64,000 bases of DNA, taken from positions 1,041,591 to 1,105,590 of the forward strand of contig NZ_MU255056.1 in the NCBI RefSeq assembly GCF_000227725.2, written 5' to 3'. Under the pieces are notes generated by a model. The model saw nothing but the letters and a program-made list of their open reading frames with translations, did not search any database and was not told the origin of the DNA. Below are positions 42,611 through 52,479 of the stretch, one piece after another. The position numbers and the translations under genes were made by a program. The stretch's first letter is position 1. Each line of letters starts with the position of its first letter. The stretch is from Thiorhodospira sibirica ATCC 700588. Its GTDB lineage: Bacteria; Pseudomonadota; Gammaproteobacteria; Ectothiorhodospirales; Ectothiorhodospiraceae.

Positions 42611-45600
42611 ATGAGACCTCCATTGTTAGCATCCCGTCGCGCCAGTCTCATGCTGTCTTTGCTCTTGCCGATCATTTTTGCGGTATTGGGCGCTTTTAGC
42701 ATTTCACTGTGGTCGCTGAGCCTGTTAAAACAGGAAAGCCAGCAACGCACCCAGGAAACCTCGTCTGAGTTGTTTTTCCTGCTGGACACATCTCGTCTGA
42801 GTCTAAAAATCAGTGAACACCATCGCTTGCTGGCGTCGTTGTTTCATCGCATACGTCACCAGGAAATAAATCCCGATGAAGTATATGTGTTGCATCTTGA
42901 AAATCTCTCGCGCCTGAGTGATTTTCGCCTGCATGTGGAAAGTTTTTTGGATCATGCGCATCTGTGGGGGATCACTCAGGCAAATGTCACTGGCTTTCAG
43001 GAAAATTTTGATAATTATCATGCCATGATGGCGCTGGCAACGAATTATCTGCAAGATGGCGGCCATACAGACCAGGCGGATGCGCATTTTCAGCAGGCCC
43101 AGCAGTATTTTGTCGCCTATTCCAAGGATCACTTGCAACTGACGCACTATCTCAGCAGTCGGGCGCTAAAAAATACCCATGAAAATCTGGAGGCCTACGG
43201 CCTTGCCTTTCAGCAGTTGTTATGGATCAACCTGATCGGGATGGTCTTGATTCTGACGCTGGCGCTGGTGAGTGGGCGCTTTTTTAACCAGCGCCTGCGC
43301 ACCCTGGCTGATGCCATGTCGATGCTCACCCATTATCAGCATATTCCGCCGGAGTTGCCTGAGGTTGAGCGGATTCGGCATACGCCGGGCGGTGAGCTGC
43401 GCAATATGGCCGAGGCGGTGCTGGCGTATCGCACGGCGATCATCGACCGCTTTATCACCACCGCCGATCTGCTGCATTATCAAAATCACTTGCAGGATCT
43501 GGTGGAACAGCGCACCGAGGCGCTGCGCCTGAGCAATCAGCGGCTGTCCCAGGCGCAGCGTATTGCCGGGATGGGGCATTGGGAATGGCGGATTGCCGAT
43601 AATGTGCTGTATTGCTCGGAGGAATTGCAGCGGATGCTGGGCAATGTCTGTGAGGGCACCTTTAAGGACTATGTGCAGTTTCTGTCAGCCGTCCATCCCC
43701 ATGATTTTTTCAACGTTGAAACACACATAAACAAGGCAATGCATCTGCGCGATTATCAATATGATATCGAGCATCGCTTTGTGCGCCCGGATGGCAGCGT
43801 CATTTATGTGCAGCACAGCGGTCTGGCTATCCGCGATGAGGCCGGACAGGTCAGCAAGATGGCCGGGATTATTTTAGACATTAGCCCACGCAAGCAGGCA
43901 CAAGAGGCCTTGCAGAAAAGCCATGAGCAGTATCTGCTGGCGGTGAATGGCAGTCGTGATGGGATCTGGGATTGGGATATTCCAAACAATACCTTGTATT
44001 TATCGCCCAAATGGAAAGAACAGCTGGGCTATGCGGATCATGAATTTCCCAATGCCTTTTCTGCCGTGCGCGCCCATATGCATCTGCACGATGAGCCACG
44101 CGTGATGGCCTATCTCAATGACTACCTGCAAAACCAGGTGGATGCGTATGAGATCGAGTTTCGCCTCAAGCACAAGCAAGGTCATTATATCTGGGTCTTG
44201 GCGCGGGGCGAGGCGCTACGCGATGCCAACGATACGCCTTATCGCATGGCCGGCTCACATACCGACATCACCGGCCTGAAAAAAACCGAAGAGGATCTGC
44301 GTCTGGCCAAGGAACAGGCCGAGGTGGCCAACAAGGTGAAATCAGAATTTCTGGCCAATATCAGCCATGAGATTCGCACCCCGATGAATGCCATTATCGG
44401 GCTCAGCCGTCTGGGCATGGATAGCAGGCTTGATGCGCTGCAGCAGACCTATCTGCATGAAATCAACGCCTCGGCCGAGACCTTGCTGTGTCTGATGGAT
44501 GATGTGCTGGATTTTTCCCGGATTGAGGCGGGCCAACTCACACTGGAGCCGACCCTCTTTAATTTGGAGGATGTTCTTGACGATCTTTGGACACTGATTC
44601 GGGCCAAGATACGCGGTAAAAACCTGGATTTACTGTTTGCCCGTAACCCGCAGGTGCCACATCAGTTGCAGGGTGATCCCTTGCGTCTCAAGCAGATTTT
44701 GAACAATCTCCTTGGCAATGCGATTAAATTCACCGAACAGGGCGAAATTTTGCTGGCTATTGATGTCATACACACCGAGGCTGAGCTGATCTGGCTTGAG
44801 TTCAGTGTGCGCGACACCGGCATCGGCATTCTGCCGGAACAGCAAAAAGAGCTGTTCACCCCGTTTTGCCAGGCAGACAATTCCAGCACCCGCCGCTTTG
44901 GCGGCTCCGGACTGGGCTTGAGTATTTGCAAGCGCCTGGTGGATCTGATGCAAGGCGATATTGAGGTGTCCAGCCAACCCGGCCAAGGTAGCTGCTTTTG
45001 CTTTCGTATCCCCTTGGGTCTGACGGCGCAAACGGCGGATGAGGTCTGGAATCTGGCGCCGGCATTGCAGGGCCTGGCGGTACTGGTGGTCGATGACAAC
45101 CCTCGCGCCCGTGACATTTTCAAGATGTATCTGGAGGAGTTTGCCTTGCATCCGGTGCTGGTGGATTCCGCCCAGAGGGCACTGGAAACCCTGCAGGATC
45201 GGAGTCAGCCATTCGCGCTGATCCTCATTGACGCCAAACTGCCAAACGATGCCGCTCTGACACTGATTGACACCCTATTGCGCACACCGCCAGTGCATCC
45301 GCTGCCGCAGATCATCCTCATTGCCCCACATCCCTCCGAGGACGTGCCAGCGGACCTTGCACCGCTTCCCGCGTATACCGTACTGGCGCAGCCAGTCACT
45401 CCTTCACGCTTATTTGATGCCATCATGACCTCACTTAATGACCCGGCCCATGTGGCAGCACCGCACCGCCAGCCCACGCAGCCAGATCCGCACGATCTGC
45501 AGGCCATTGCCGGAGCACGCATCCTCCTGGTTGAGGATAATCAGACCAATCAAATGGTGGCGTGCGCGGCGCTGCGACGTGCCAATTTTGTGGTCGATAT

Positions 45601-46558
45601 CGCCAATAATGGCGAAGAGGCGCTGGCCCAGCTTGAACAAAGTCGCTATGACTGTGTGTTGATGGATATTCAGATGCCGCGCATGGATGGGCTGGAAACC
45701 ACCCGGCGGATTCGTGCGGATGCGCGTTTTACCCATTTGCCCATTGTGGCGATGACCGCCCACACCCTGGAGGAAAACAAACAGGCAGCCCGCGCCGCCG
45801 GGATGAATGATCATCTCGCCAAACCGATTGATTTTGCGCAGATGTTGCGCACCTTATGTCATTGGATTACGCCAGAGGCATTCGGTCATACGCCGCTTCG
45901 CCCGAAACCGCCCCCTGAAGAACAGGCCGCAAAGCCCAAAGAAGATCAGGCGCTGGAGCGTGCTCTGCATAGCCTAGCGGCGCTGGATACGATGGCCGCG
46001 CTTAACCGCATGGGGCAGGATCACAAAGCCTATGCGGCGGTATTGCAAAAATTTGCGCAAAATCAGGCAAATAGCCTTGCCCAGATCAGACAGGCGATCC
46101 ATGCGGCAGATGAGCAAACGGCGCTGCAACAGGCCCACACCCTCAAAGGCGTGGCGGGTAATATTGGCGCCAACGCATTGCAAGACCACGCAAAACACCT
46201 CGAAAGCGCACTGCAAAGCCAAGACCCGACGCAGATTCAAACCTGTCTGCAGGCGGCCCAGGCGGCATTGGATGAAGTATTGGCGGCGATTCAAACTCTG
46301 CCAACGCACGAGCCCGCGAAAAAAGACCCCGCCGCCCGGCTCAGCCCAACGGCACGACTGGCGCATCTCAATCTGCTCAAAGTCCTATTGCAGCAATACG
46401 ACACTCAGGCCATGACAGAGCTGGACGCGCTCCTGCAAGGAATTGATGACCCCTCGCTTGAAACTGAACTGGAAAATATCCAGCAGCTGCTTGCAAAATA
46501 TGATTTTGAACACGCCCTGCAGCAGCTCAAGCAACTCCTGGATGCCCTGGATGCATGA
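42611..46558 (+). CDS. membrane hybrid histidine kinase (PAS-PAS-HK-REC-REC-HPt)
   Basis: The protein has about 1315 residues. Two membrane helices (about 10-36, 200-222) enclose a helical periplasmic sensor domain. Two PAS domains follow (about 315-430, 440-560; WEWRIADNVLYCSEELQRML, WDWDIPNNTLYLSPKWKEQL). The phosphoacceptor lies in [15 protein letters not shown] (about 585), then an HATPase with FGGSGLGLSICKRLVDLM. REC1 (about 820-940) keeps VVDDN and ILIDAKLP but has Gln instead of the conserved Lys (LAQPVTPSRL). REC2 is canonical (VLMDIQMPRMDG, HLAKPIDF). HPt has AHTLKGVAGNIGA. No output regulator is adjacent. It shares its C-terminal layout with the kinase at 48573-52091. Confidence 0.92.
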   Translation: MRPPLLASRRASLMLSLLLPIIFAVLGAFSISLWSLSLLKQESQQRTQETSSELFFLLDTSRLSLKISEHHRLLASLFHRIRHQEINPDEVYVLHLENLSRLSDFRLHVESFLDHAHLWGITQANVTGFQENFDNYHAMMALATNYLQDGGHTDQADAHFQQAQQYFVAYSKDHLQLTHYLSSRALKNTHENLEAYGLAFQQLLWINLIGMVLILTLALVSGRFFNQRLRTLADAMSMLTHYQHIPPELPEVERIRHTPGGELRNMAEAVLAYRTAIIDRFITTADLLHYQNHLQDLVEQRTEALRLSNQRLSQAQRIAGMGHWEWRIADNVLYCSEELQRMLGNVCEGTFKDYVQFLSAVHPHDFFNVETHINKAMHLRDYQYDIEHRFVRPDGSVIYVQHSGLAIRDEAGQVSKMAGIILDISPRKQAQEALQKSHEQYLLAVNGSRDGIWDWDIPNNTLYLSPKWKEQLGYADHEFPNAFSAVRAHMHLHDEPRVMAYLNDYLQNQVDAYEIEFRLKHKQGHYIWVLARGEALRDANDTPYRMAGSHTDITGLKKTEEDLRLAKEQAEVANKVKSEFLANISHEIRTPMNAIIGLSRLGMDSRLDALQQTYLHEINASAETLLCLMDDVLDFSRIEAGQLTLEPTLFNLEDVLDDLWTLIRAKIRGKNLDLLFARNPQVPHQLQGDPLRLKQILNNLLGNAIKFTEQGEILLAIDVIHTEAELIWLEFSVRDTGIGILPEQQKELFTPFCQADNSSTRRFGGSGLGLSICKRLVDLMQGDIEVSSQPGQGSCFCFRIPLGLTAQTADEVWNLAPALQGLAVLVVDDNPRARDIFKMYLEEFALHPVLVDSAQRALETLQDRSQPFALILIDAKLPNDAALTLIDTLLRTPPVHPLPQIILIAPHPSEDVPADLAPLPAYTVLAQPVTPSRLFDAIMTSLNDPAHVAAPHRQPTQPDPHDLQAIAGARILLVEDNQTNQMVACAALRRANFVVDIANNGEEALAQLEQSRYDCVLMDIQMPRMDGLETTRRIRADARFTHLPIVAMTAHTLEENKQAARAAGMNDHLAKPIDFAQMLRTLCHWITPEAFGHTPLRPKPPPEEQAAKPKEDQALERALHSLAALDTMAALNRMGQDHKAYAAVLQKFAQNQANSLAQIRQAIHAADEQTALQQAHTLKGVAGNIGANALQDHAKHLESALQSQDPTQIQTCLQAAQAALDEVLAAIQTLPTHEPAKKDPAARLSPTARLAHLNLLKVLLQQYDTQAMTELDALLQGIDDPSLETELENIQQLLAKYDFEHALQQLKQLLDALDA

Positions 46559-46769
46559 GCATGATTAGACATCGCTTTTATTCTTATCCCCGTCACAAGC
46601 AGGAAAACAGCCTGCTGCGCTGGATCGGCTGTCAACGATTTGTCTGCAATGCCAAGGCCAGGCCTGCGTCAAGTGTCTTCAAAGATAGCACCATCCGTCC
46701 ACACTCCGAGGAAACGCAGGCCGAGTTAGCGTTATGGAATGCTACACCTGCACAGGCGATTTTTTAGCG

Positions 46770-47237
46770 ATGGTAGTACATCTGGAGGATGAAGCAGCGA
46801 CAGAGCGGTTGGGGGCAGCGTTGGCGATGATCTGCCCGCCGGGTGCTTTGATCTATCTGCACGGCGATCTTGGCGCAGGTAAAACCACCCTCGCGCGTGC
46901 ATTTCTGCGCGCCTTCGGGGTCAGCGGCCCGATCAAAAGCCCGACCTACACCTTGCTGGAACCGTATCAAACCGCCAGCCAGCAGCTGTTCCACTTTGAT
47001 CTGTATCGCCTTGGCGACCCGGAAGAACTGGAATATCTAGGCCTGCGCGAATGCCTTGATGGACACGCCATCACGCTCATCGAATGGCCGGAACGCGGCC
47101 ACGGCATCCTCCCCCCCGCCGACCTAAGTCTCACCCTCACCCAGCATCCTCAACAAGGCCGCATCGCCTTGCTTGAAGCGCCATCCACACACACCATGCA
47201 AGAACTCACCGTCCTGGCAAAGCAAATCGCTATGTAG
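46770..47237 (+). CDS. tsaE: tRNA threonylcarbamoyladenosine ATPase TsaE
   Basis: From 46770 (MVVHLEDEAATERLGAALA) the protein has 155 residues. It is the ATPase that recycles the TsaBD complex making t6A in tRNA. Seen: Walker A YLHGDLGAGKTTLARAFLRA near 28, then SPTYTLLEPY near 60, FDLYRLGDPEELEYLGLRE near 78 and the LIEWPERG motif near 108. The common neighbours (amiC, mutL, nnr) are absent. The 210 bases between the kinase and this gene show no supported gene. Its stop is 4 bases from the convergent sbtB stop. Confidence 0.93.
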   Translation: MVVHLEDEAATERLGAALAMICPPGALIYLHGDLGAGKTTLARAFLRAFGVSGPIKSPTYTLLEPYQTASQQLFHFDLYRLGDPEELEYLGLRECLDGHAITLIEWPERGHGILPPADLSLTLTQHPQQGRIALLEAPSTHTMQELTVLAKQIAM

Positions 47238-47241
47238 AATT

Positions 47242-47544
47242 TTAAAATTTCTCCGGGCGCAGGACAGTCACGTCGCTGACAAATAGAATCATGGCGTAGT
47301 CGTTGTAGTAATTGGCTTGCAGATGGGCGGTAATGGCCTCAGCGGTGACTTCGTTGCAAACCACTTCCACACGGATGTTGCTGCTGGCATCCCAGGCCGA
47401 GCTGCGGATGCCGCGATGGCCTTTGCCGCGGGCGTCGCTGAGGGTGTAGCCCTGTGCGCCGAGGCGATCCAGGTCTTTGAGCAAGACATTTTCCAGGGCG
47501 GCTTCGGTGATGATGGTTAATAATTTGCGCGTGCAGGGTGACAT
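47242..47544 (-). CDS. sbtB: PII-like regulator, SbtB type
   Basis: The 100-residue GlnB-fold protein has the LLTIITEAALENVLLKDLDRLGAQGYTLSDA start, the T-loop region GKGHRGIRSSAWDASSNIRVEVV, and VTAEAITAHLQANYYNDYAMILFVSDV. SbtB proteins bind AMP/cAMP/ADP/ATP and gate the bicarbonate transporter SbtA. Pairing with the upstream sbtA (1-base overlap, TGATG) supports this over a nitrogen-sensing PII. The C-terminal Cys loop of cyanobacterial SbtB is not seen. Confidence 0.9.
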   Translation of the reverse strand: MSPCTRKLLTIITEAALENVLLKDLDRLGAQGYTLSDARGKGHRGIRSSAWDASSNIRVEVVCNEVTAEAITAHLQANYYNDYAMILFVSDVTVLRPEKF

Positions 47545-48500
47545 CAGCGGGGTGCTCCCAGTAGGCTATACGTCCAGACAGCGAAGGTGTAATACAGCGG
47601 AATACCTACCAACACATTAAACGGAAAGCTGACCCCCAGCGCGGCCGCCAGCGATAAGGCGGGATTGGCCTGGGGAACGGAAATACGCATCGCCGCTGGT
47701 ACGGCGATATAGGATGCACTGGCGGCAAGAATCGCCAGCATGGCCGTCCCGCCCACGGAAAAGCCCATCGCATAGCCAAAGGCAATGCCAATCCAGGCCG
47801 ACACCAGCGGCATTCCGATCCCAAACAGGATCAAAAACAGCCCATAACGCCGCAGGCTGCCAAACTGAGCGGCGGTAATCAGTCCCATTTCCAGCAAAAA
47901 CAGGGCGAGGATGCCGTAAAACAGATCAAAAAACAGCGGTGCAATGGATTGAATCCCTTGCGGACCGGCAATCCAGCCGATCAGCAAACCGCCCACCAGC
48001 AGCACAATTCCCTTGCCTAAAAACACCTCGTGCGCCAAGGCGCCCAGCGGCATTTTGCTGCGCAGACCGCGTGCCAGCACAATGCCTACCAGAATCGCCG
48101 GAATCTCCAAAACCGCCAGTAACAGCGGCATGTGCGCCTCAAAGCTGATCTGCTGGCTGGCAAAATACACCACCGCAACCGCATAAGTGGCCACGCTGAC
48201 CGAGCCGTAATGGGCGGCGATGGAGGCCGCATCCTCGCGCTTAAAGTGCCCCACATAGCGCAATACCGGGTAAGCCAGCAGCGGCAGTATAAGCCCCATG
48301 AGCATCACCCAGAACATCTGCGGCAAGAGCACAATCAAGGGCTGCTTGGCCAGTTCAATGCCGCCTTTCATGCCGATGGCCAGTAACAACACCATACTGA
48401 CCAGATCATAAACCGCGCTGGGCAGGCGCAGCTCCGAGCGTAGCAAACCGGCACTCAGGCCCAGGATGAAAAATAAAACAATGGGATCAAGGCTTGTCAA
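47544..48500 (-). CDS. sbtA: sodium-dependent bicarbonate transporter SbtA
   Basis: The 318-residue protein has about ten membrane helices. It starts at a TTG (48500) with GGAG 9 bases upstream. Family motifs are LRSELRLPSAVYDLVSMVLLLAIGMKGG near 22-50, AASIAAHYGSVSVATYAVA near 90, LFYGILALFLLEMGLI near 193, and ASASYIAVPAAMRISVPQANP near 265. It imports bicarbonate with sodium to feed carbon fixation. It lies 72 bases behind a hybrid kinase gene on the same strand. Confidence 0.92.
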   Translation of the reverse strand: MTSLDPIVLFFILGLSAGLLRSELRLPSAVYDLVSMVLLLAIGMKGGIELAKQPLIVLLPQMFWVMLMGLILPLLAYPVLRYVGHFKREDAASIAAHYGSVSVATYAVAVVYFASQQISFEAHMPLLLAVLEIPAILVGIVLARGLRSKMPLGALAHEVFLGKGIVLLVGGLLIGWIAGPQGIQSIAPLFFDLFYGILALFLLEMGLITAAQFGSLRRYGLFLILFGIGMPLVSAWIGIAFGYAMGFSVGGTAMLAILAASASYIAVPAAMRISVPQANPALSLAAALGVSFPFNVLVGIPLYYTFAVWTYSLLGAPR

Positions 48501-48572
48501 AGCAGAAAACTCCGCAGCAGGGGGCTAGGCAGATCGGGCTGTATTTGTTTGTTTAAGGACTGAGCAAATCCC

Positions 48573-51500
48573 TTAGGCGGATGTCGCTGCGGGCGGGATG
48601 TTTAGCTGTTGGCATAGTTGCGCCAGAGATTGTCCCGCCTGCTCAAAATCATATTCTTCCAGCCGTTGGCGGATGGCCTGCAAAGCGCTGCTGAGTTCAG
48701 GGTCGTTAATGCGGGCGAGCAGTTCATCAATATCATCCAGACAACGGGTGTCATACTGTGCCATAGTGCGGCTTAGCTCATCAAGATAGACGCGCACGGC
48801 AGCCGGGTCGAGCGTTTCGCCGGTGGCCTTGGGGTGGGCGGGCGAAGCGGCGGTGTCAAATACCTGCCCGATAATGCGCAGGGTGTGCGCCAAAACGCGC
48901 GCAAACAGGGCATATTGTTGCTCAATCCAGTCCAGCCGCTCACCGGCCAGGGCAGTTTCGAGTTTTTCGGCGACGGCCTGTAATTCCAGGGCGCCGATAT
49001 TGGCGGCTACGCCTTTAACGCTATGCGCCAGATTATGTGCTGCGGCCAGATCACCCGACTGCAGATAATCACTCAGGCGCGTGGCGGTGTGTTGATGATA
49101 GCTGCTGAATTTTTGCAAGACCGCACGATAGGCATGGATATCCTCACCCATGCGTGCCAGGGCGGCCTGGGTATCAAAGCCGCGCAGGGCGGCAAACACC
49201 GAATAGGGTCGCTCGATGGTGAGTGGGTGTTGCGGATGCACCAAAATATCGGGTAACCAGCGTTTGATCGCCGCCTCCAGCGCATCGCGGGACAAGGGTT
49301 TGGGCAGATAATCATTCATCCCGCAGGCCAGGCATTTTTCCCGATCGCCCTGCATGGCATTGGCCGTCATGGCAATGATCGGTACCTGCACATTCAGCGC
49401 GCTGCGGGCTTGCGAGCGCAGCTTGCGGGTTGCGGCAAAGCCATCCAGCACCGGCATCTGCACATCCATAAACACCAGATCGTAGGTGGCCATTGCCAGG
49501 GCCTGCAGCGCCTGTTCGCCATTTTCTGCCAGATCGGCGCTGAGCCCAAGCCGTTGCAAGGCGCCCAGCGCGACTTCCTGATTCACCGGATCATCCTCAA
49601 CCAGTAAAATCCGCGCCTGCCATTGCGCAAACAAAGGCTGCTCGGCATACATGCGCTCCCGGGACGAATGGCGCGTCACCATCGTCTCGGCCTGGCGGGT
49701 GTGCTCATCCAGCACATTGCACAGCACATTATGCAAATCCTGCTGGCGCACCGGCTTGGGCAGGTAGGCATGAAAACCGCTGGCGGCATAGCGTTTCAAA
49801 TCCCCCGGCACGGTCAGTGATGGCATGATCACACAGCGCAGCGCCGCCAATAGTTCATCGCTTTGAATCATCTGCCCCAGCTGCTCGCCATCCATGATGG
49901 GCATGGCCAGATCAATCAAGGCTACCTGGAAGGGATCGGGGGTTGTTGCCGCTTCGCGCAACATGACCAGGGCCTGCATCCCGTCACGCGCCTCACAGGG
50001 ACGCATCCCCCAGCTGTGCAGCAAGGCCATGAGGATCTCGCAGTTGGTCGGATGATCATCCACCACCAGAATCCGCACCCCCTGCAGATCCGTATGCACG
50101 GGCAGATCAGGTATCGCGCTGGGCTGCGATGGTAACAGCGTGACCGTAAACCAAAACGTCGAACCCTGGCCCGCCTTGCTCTCTACGCCAATCTCACCGT
50201 GCATCAAACTGGTCAGGCGCTTGCAGATCGCCAGGCCCAGGCCAGTGCCGCCATATTGACGGGTGGTTGAGGCATCCAGTTGCGCAAAGCGTTCAAATAA
50301 TAAGGCAAGGTCCTGCTGTGCAATGCCGATGCCGGTATCGGTAATCGCGCACTGCAACACCACCTGATCCTGTGCGCTATGCAGACAGCGCACCCGCACC
50401 ACCACTTCGCCGCTGTGGGTAAACTTAACCGCATTGCTGCCCAGGTTATTCAGGATTTGCCGCAAACGCCCTGGATCACCGCGTAAATGAACCGGGGTAT
50501 CCGGCTCCACCGCGCAGATAAATTCCAGCCCCTTTTGATGTGCCCGCCAGGCCAGCGTTGTGGCAAATTCATCCAGCAGATTGAGCAGATTAAAATCAAT
50601 CTGCTCCAGATCAAGCTTGCCCGCCTCAATCTTGGAAAAATCCAAAATATCATTGATCAGACTGAGCAAAGATTCCGCGCTGGACAGCACAGATTCGGCA
50701 TAATGGCGTTGCTGTGCGGTCAATTCGGTGTCCATCAACAAGCCAGTCATACCGATCACCCCATTCATCGGGGTGCGGATCTCATGACTCATATTCGCCA
50801 AAAACTCGCTTTTGGCACGATTGGCCACATCCGCATCAATGGCCAGATTGGTGGCCCGCTCCATCATCTCGTGGGCGTACTTGGTCGCTTCACGCAACTG
50901 CATATTGGTGGCCTGCAACATCGCCGTTGCCTGGTGACGAGCGCTGACATCGCGCTGCATGCTGGCATAGGCATAGGTCCCCTGATCTTCACCGCACAGT
51001 GGCACAATCTTGTATTCACAGGCAAAACGACTGCCATTTTTGCGCTGATGAAAGGCCTCCTTGGCATATTCTTCGCCACACGCAGCAATCTTTTGGGTGA
51101 GAATATTCGGTGACAAATCCTGTAACAACAGGCTCAAATGTCGCCCTAATAACTCCTGTGCGCGATAGCCATACAGCGTCTGGGTTTTCTGATTAACATA
51201 GGTGATCTTGAAATCCACATCCGTAATCACCACCGACTCAAAGTGATTCGCCACCACCGAACTCAATACCTGATGCTGCTGGCTGAGCTGCTTAAATTGC
51301 GTAATATCTTTCAAACAGGCAATCGCCCCCGCCTGCGCCCCGCTGGCATCGCGCAAGATCCGCGCATCCACCATCACACACACCCGCCGACCATTGCGGT
51401 GTATCAGCGCAACCTCATGTTGCGCGATCTCCCCGCGCCAATGCCGATGCCAATGGCGCTTAAGCTCAGGCAAAGACGGCGCATCCACAAACTCAAACAG

Positions 51501-52091
51501 CGCCCGCCCCTTAAGCTCTGCCGCTGTATATCCCAGCATTTCCGCCATCGCCGGGTTCACAAATACCGTCAGACCCTCCGTATCGACCTGCCACACCCCA
51601 TCGCCCATGGCATCCACCAACACCCGATAATGCGCCTCATTTTCCCGCAGATTCACCCCATAATGCTTGCGTACGCTAATTTCCTGCAGCATCCCGCGCA
51701 TCAGTAACGGTCGTTGTGCCGCATCGCGCTCACACACCACACCACGCACCATCACCCACACCCAATGTCCCTGCAGATGGTGCAAACGCAGCTCCACCGC
51801 ATACACCGGCAAATCATCCTGCAAATGCCGCCGCAGCAACGCCACCATCCCGGTATAATCCGCCGCATGTACCTGCTGCTGCCAATGCTGCAGCGACCAA
51901 CCCTGCAGCACATCCAGCGGATAACCCAGCAGCCGCGCTACCGGCTCAGAGACCACCATCTCAGCGCGGGCGATCTGCCAGACCCAGGTACCCACCCCCA
52001 CCGCTGCCAACATCTCGGCCAGTTGATCACCCGCTGGCAACGCAGTCTGTGCCCGGCACAGACCGACATCAGTGACACGATACGCACTCAT
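48573..52091 (-). CDS. cytoplasmic hybrid histidine kinase (3 PAS-HK-REC-REC-HPt)
   Basis: The start at 52091 ([12 protein letters not shown]) has GAGGG 5-6 bases upstream; an ATG at 52211 would add 40 residues without a ribosome site. The protein has about 1172 residues and no membrane helix. Three PAS domains (about 20-140, 145-265, 270-390) are followed by the H-box [19 protein letters not shown] (about 434) and an HATPase ([17 protein letters not shown]). Two canonical receivers follow ([12 protein letters not shown] with [20 protein letters not shown] with YLPKPLSR), then an HPt ([13 protein letters not shown]) and a tail like that of the other kinase. sbtA follows 72 bases later, so it may sense a signal tied to inorganic carbon. 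Confidence 0.92.
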   Translation of the reverse strand: MSAYRVTDVGLCRAQTALPAGDQLAEMLAAVGVGTWVWQIARAEMVVSEPVARLLGYPLDVLQGWSLQHWQQQVHAADYTGMVALLRRHLQDDLPVYAVELRLHHLQGHWVWVMVRGVVCERDAAQRPLLMRGMLQEISVRKHYGVNLRENEAHYRVLVDAMGDGVWQVDTEGLTVFVNPAMAEMLGYTAAELKGRALFEFVDAPSLPELKRHWHRHWRGEIAQHEVALIHRNGRRVCVMVDARILRDASGAQAGAIACLKDITQFKQLSQQHQVLSSVVANHFESVVITDVDFKITYVNQKTQTLYGYRAQELLGRHLSLLLQDLSPNILTQKIAACGEEYAKEAFHQRKNGSRFACEYKIVPLCGEDQGTYAYASMQRDVSARHQATAMLQATNMQLREATKYAHEMMERATNLAIDADVANRAKSEFLANMSHEIRTPMNGVIGMTGLLMDTELTAQQRHYAESVLSSAESLLSLINDILDFSKIEAGKLDLEQIDFNLLNLLDEFATTLAWRAHQKGLEFICAVEPDTPVHLRGDPGRLRQILNNLGSNAVKFTHSGEVVVRVRCLHSAQDQVVLQCAITDTGIGIAQQDLALLFERFAQLDASTTRQYGGTGLGLAICKRLTSLMHGEIGVESKAGQGSTFWFTVTLLPSQPSAIPDLPVHTDLQGVRILVVDDHPTNCEILMALLHSWGMRPCEARDGMQALVMLREAATTPDPFQVALIDLAMPIMDGEQLGQMIQSDELLAALRCVIMPSLTVPGDLKRYAASGFHAYLPKPVRQQDLHNVLCNVLDEHTRQAETMVTRHSSRERMYAEQPLFAQWQARILLVEDDPVNQEVALGALQRLGLSADLAENGEQALQALAMATYDLVFMDVQMPVLDGFAATRKLRSQARSALNVQVPIIAMTANAMQGDREKCLACGMNDYLPKPLSRDALEAAIKRWLPDILVHPQHPLTIERPYSVFAALRGFDTQAALARMGEDIHAYRAVLQKFSSYHQHTATRLSDYLQSGDLAAAHNLAHSVKGVAANIGALELQAVAEKLETALAGERLDWIEQQYALFARVLAHTLRIIGQVFDTAASPAHPKATGETLDPAAVRVYLDELSRTMAQYDTRCLDDIDELLARINDPELSSALQAIRQRLEEYDFEQAGQSLAQLCQQLNIPPAATSA

Positions 52092-52211
52092 AACACCCTC
52101 ACCCTGCGGTCTACATAGCATATGCACATGATTATCATTCAAGGTATCAACGCCATGCAACCGCACATCCCGATCATCGCTACCCATCACATTAAGGCTA
52201 TTTAACAGCAT

Positions 52212-52479
52212 TTTATATATAGATATGCAGTGCTGTACACCGCGTTCATTTTCTATCCCGGCACACAGTGTATTTTAGTTTTATTGCTTTAATGTTGCAC
52301 TTGGGAGCAGCCCCGCCCCCGCTCGGCACGAAGGAAGTAGCGAAGGCATCTTGCGTTCGCCGGATTTGCGGCTGCCCATGATTGTATTTAAGGCTATTAT
52401 TGCCCACTGACGCGGTGAATGCGATGATGCCTTTAGCGCAATCGACGACGCAGTATTTTCTTAATCAGGAGGGCAGGAT
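52212..52479. other. intergenic DNA before the decayed glycohydrolase
   Basis: Between the kinase and the pseudogene I see no gene. AT-rich sequence around 52200-52300 probably holds the kinase promoter. A GC-rich inverted-repeat-like patch (GGGAGCAGCCCCGCCCCCGC ... GCGGCTGCCC) lies at 52302-52378. Confidence 0.4.

Noticed and set aside
46555-46767. 70-codon open frame between the kinase and tsaE
   Set aside because: Overlaps the kinase stop and the tsaE leader, no ribosome site, composition unlike a protein.
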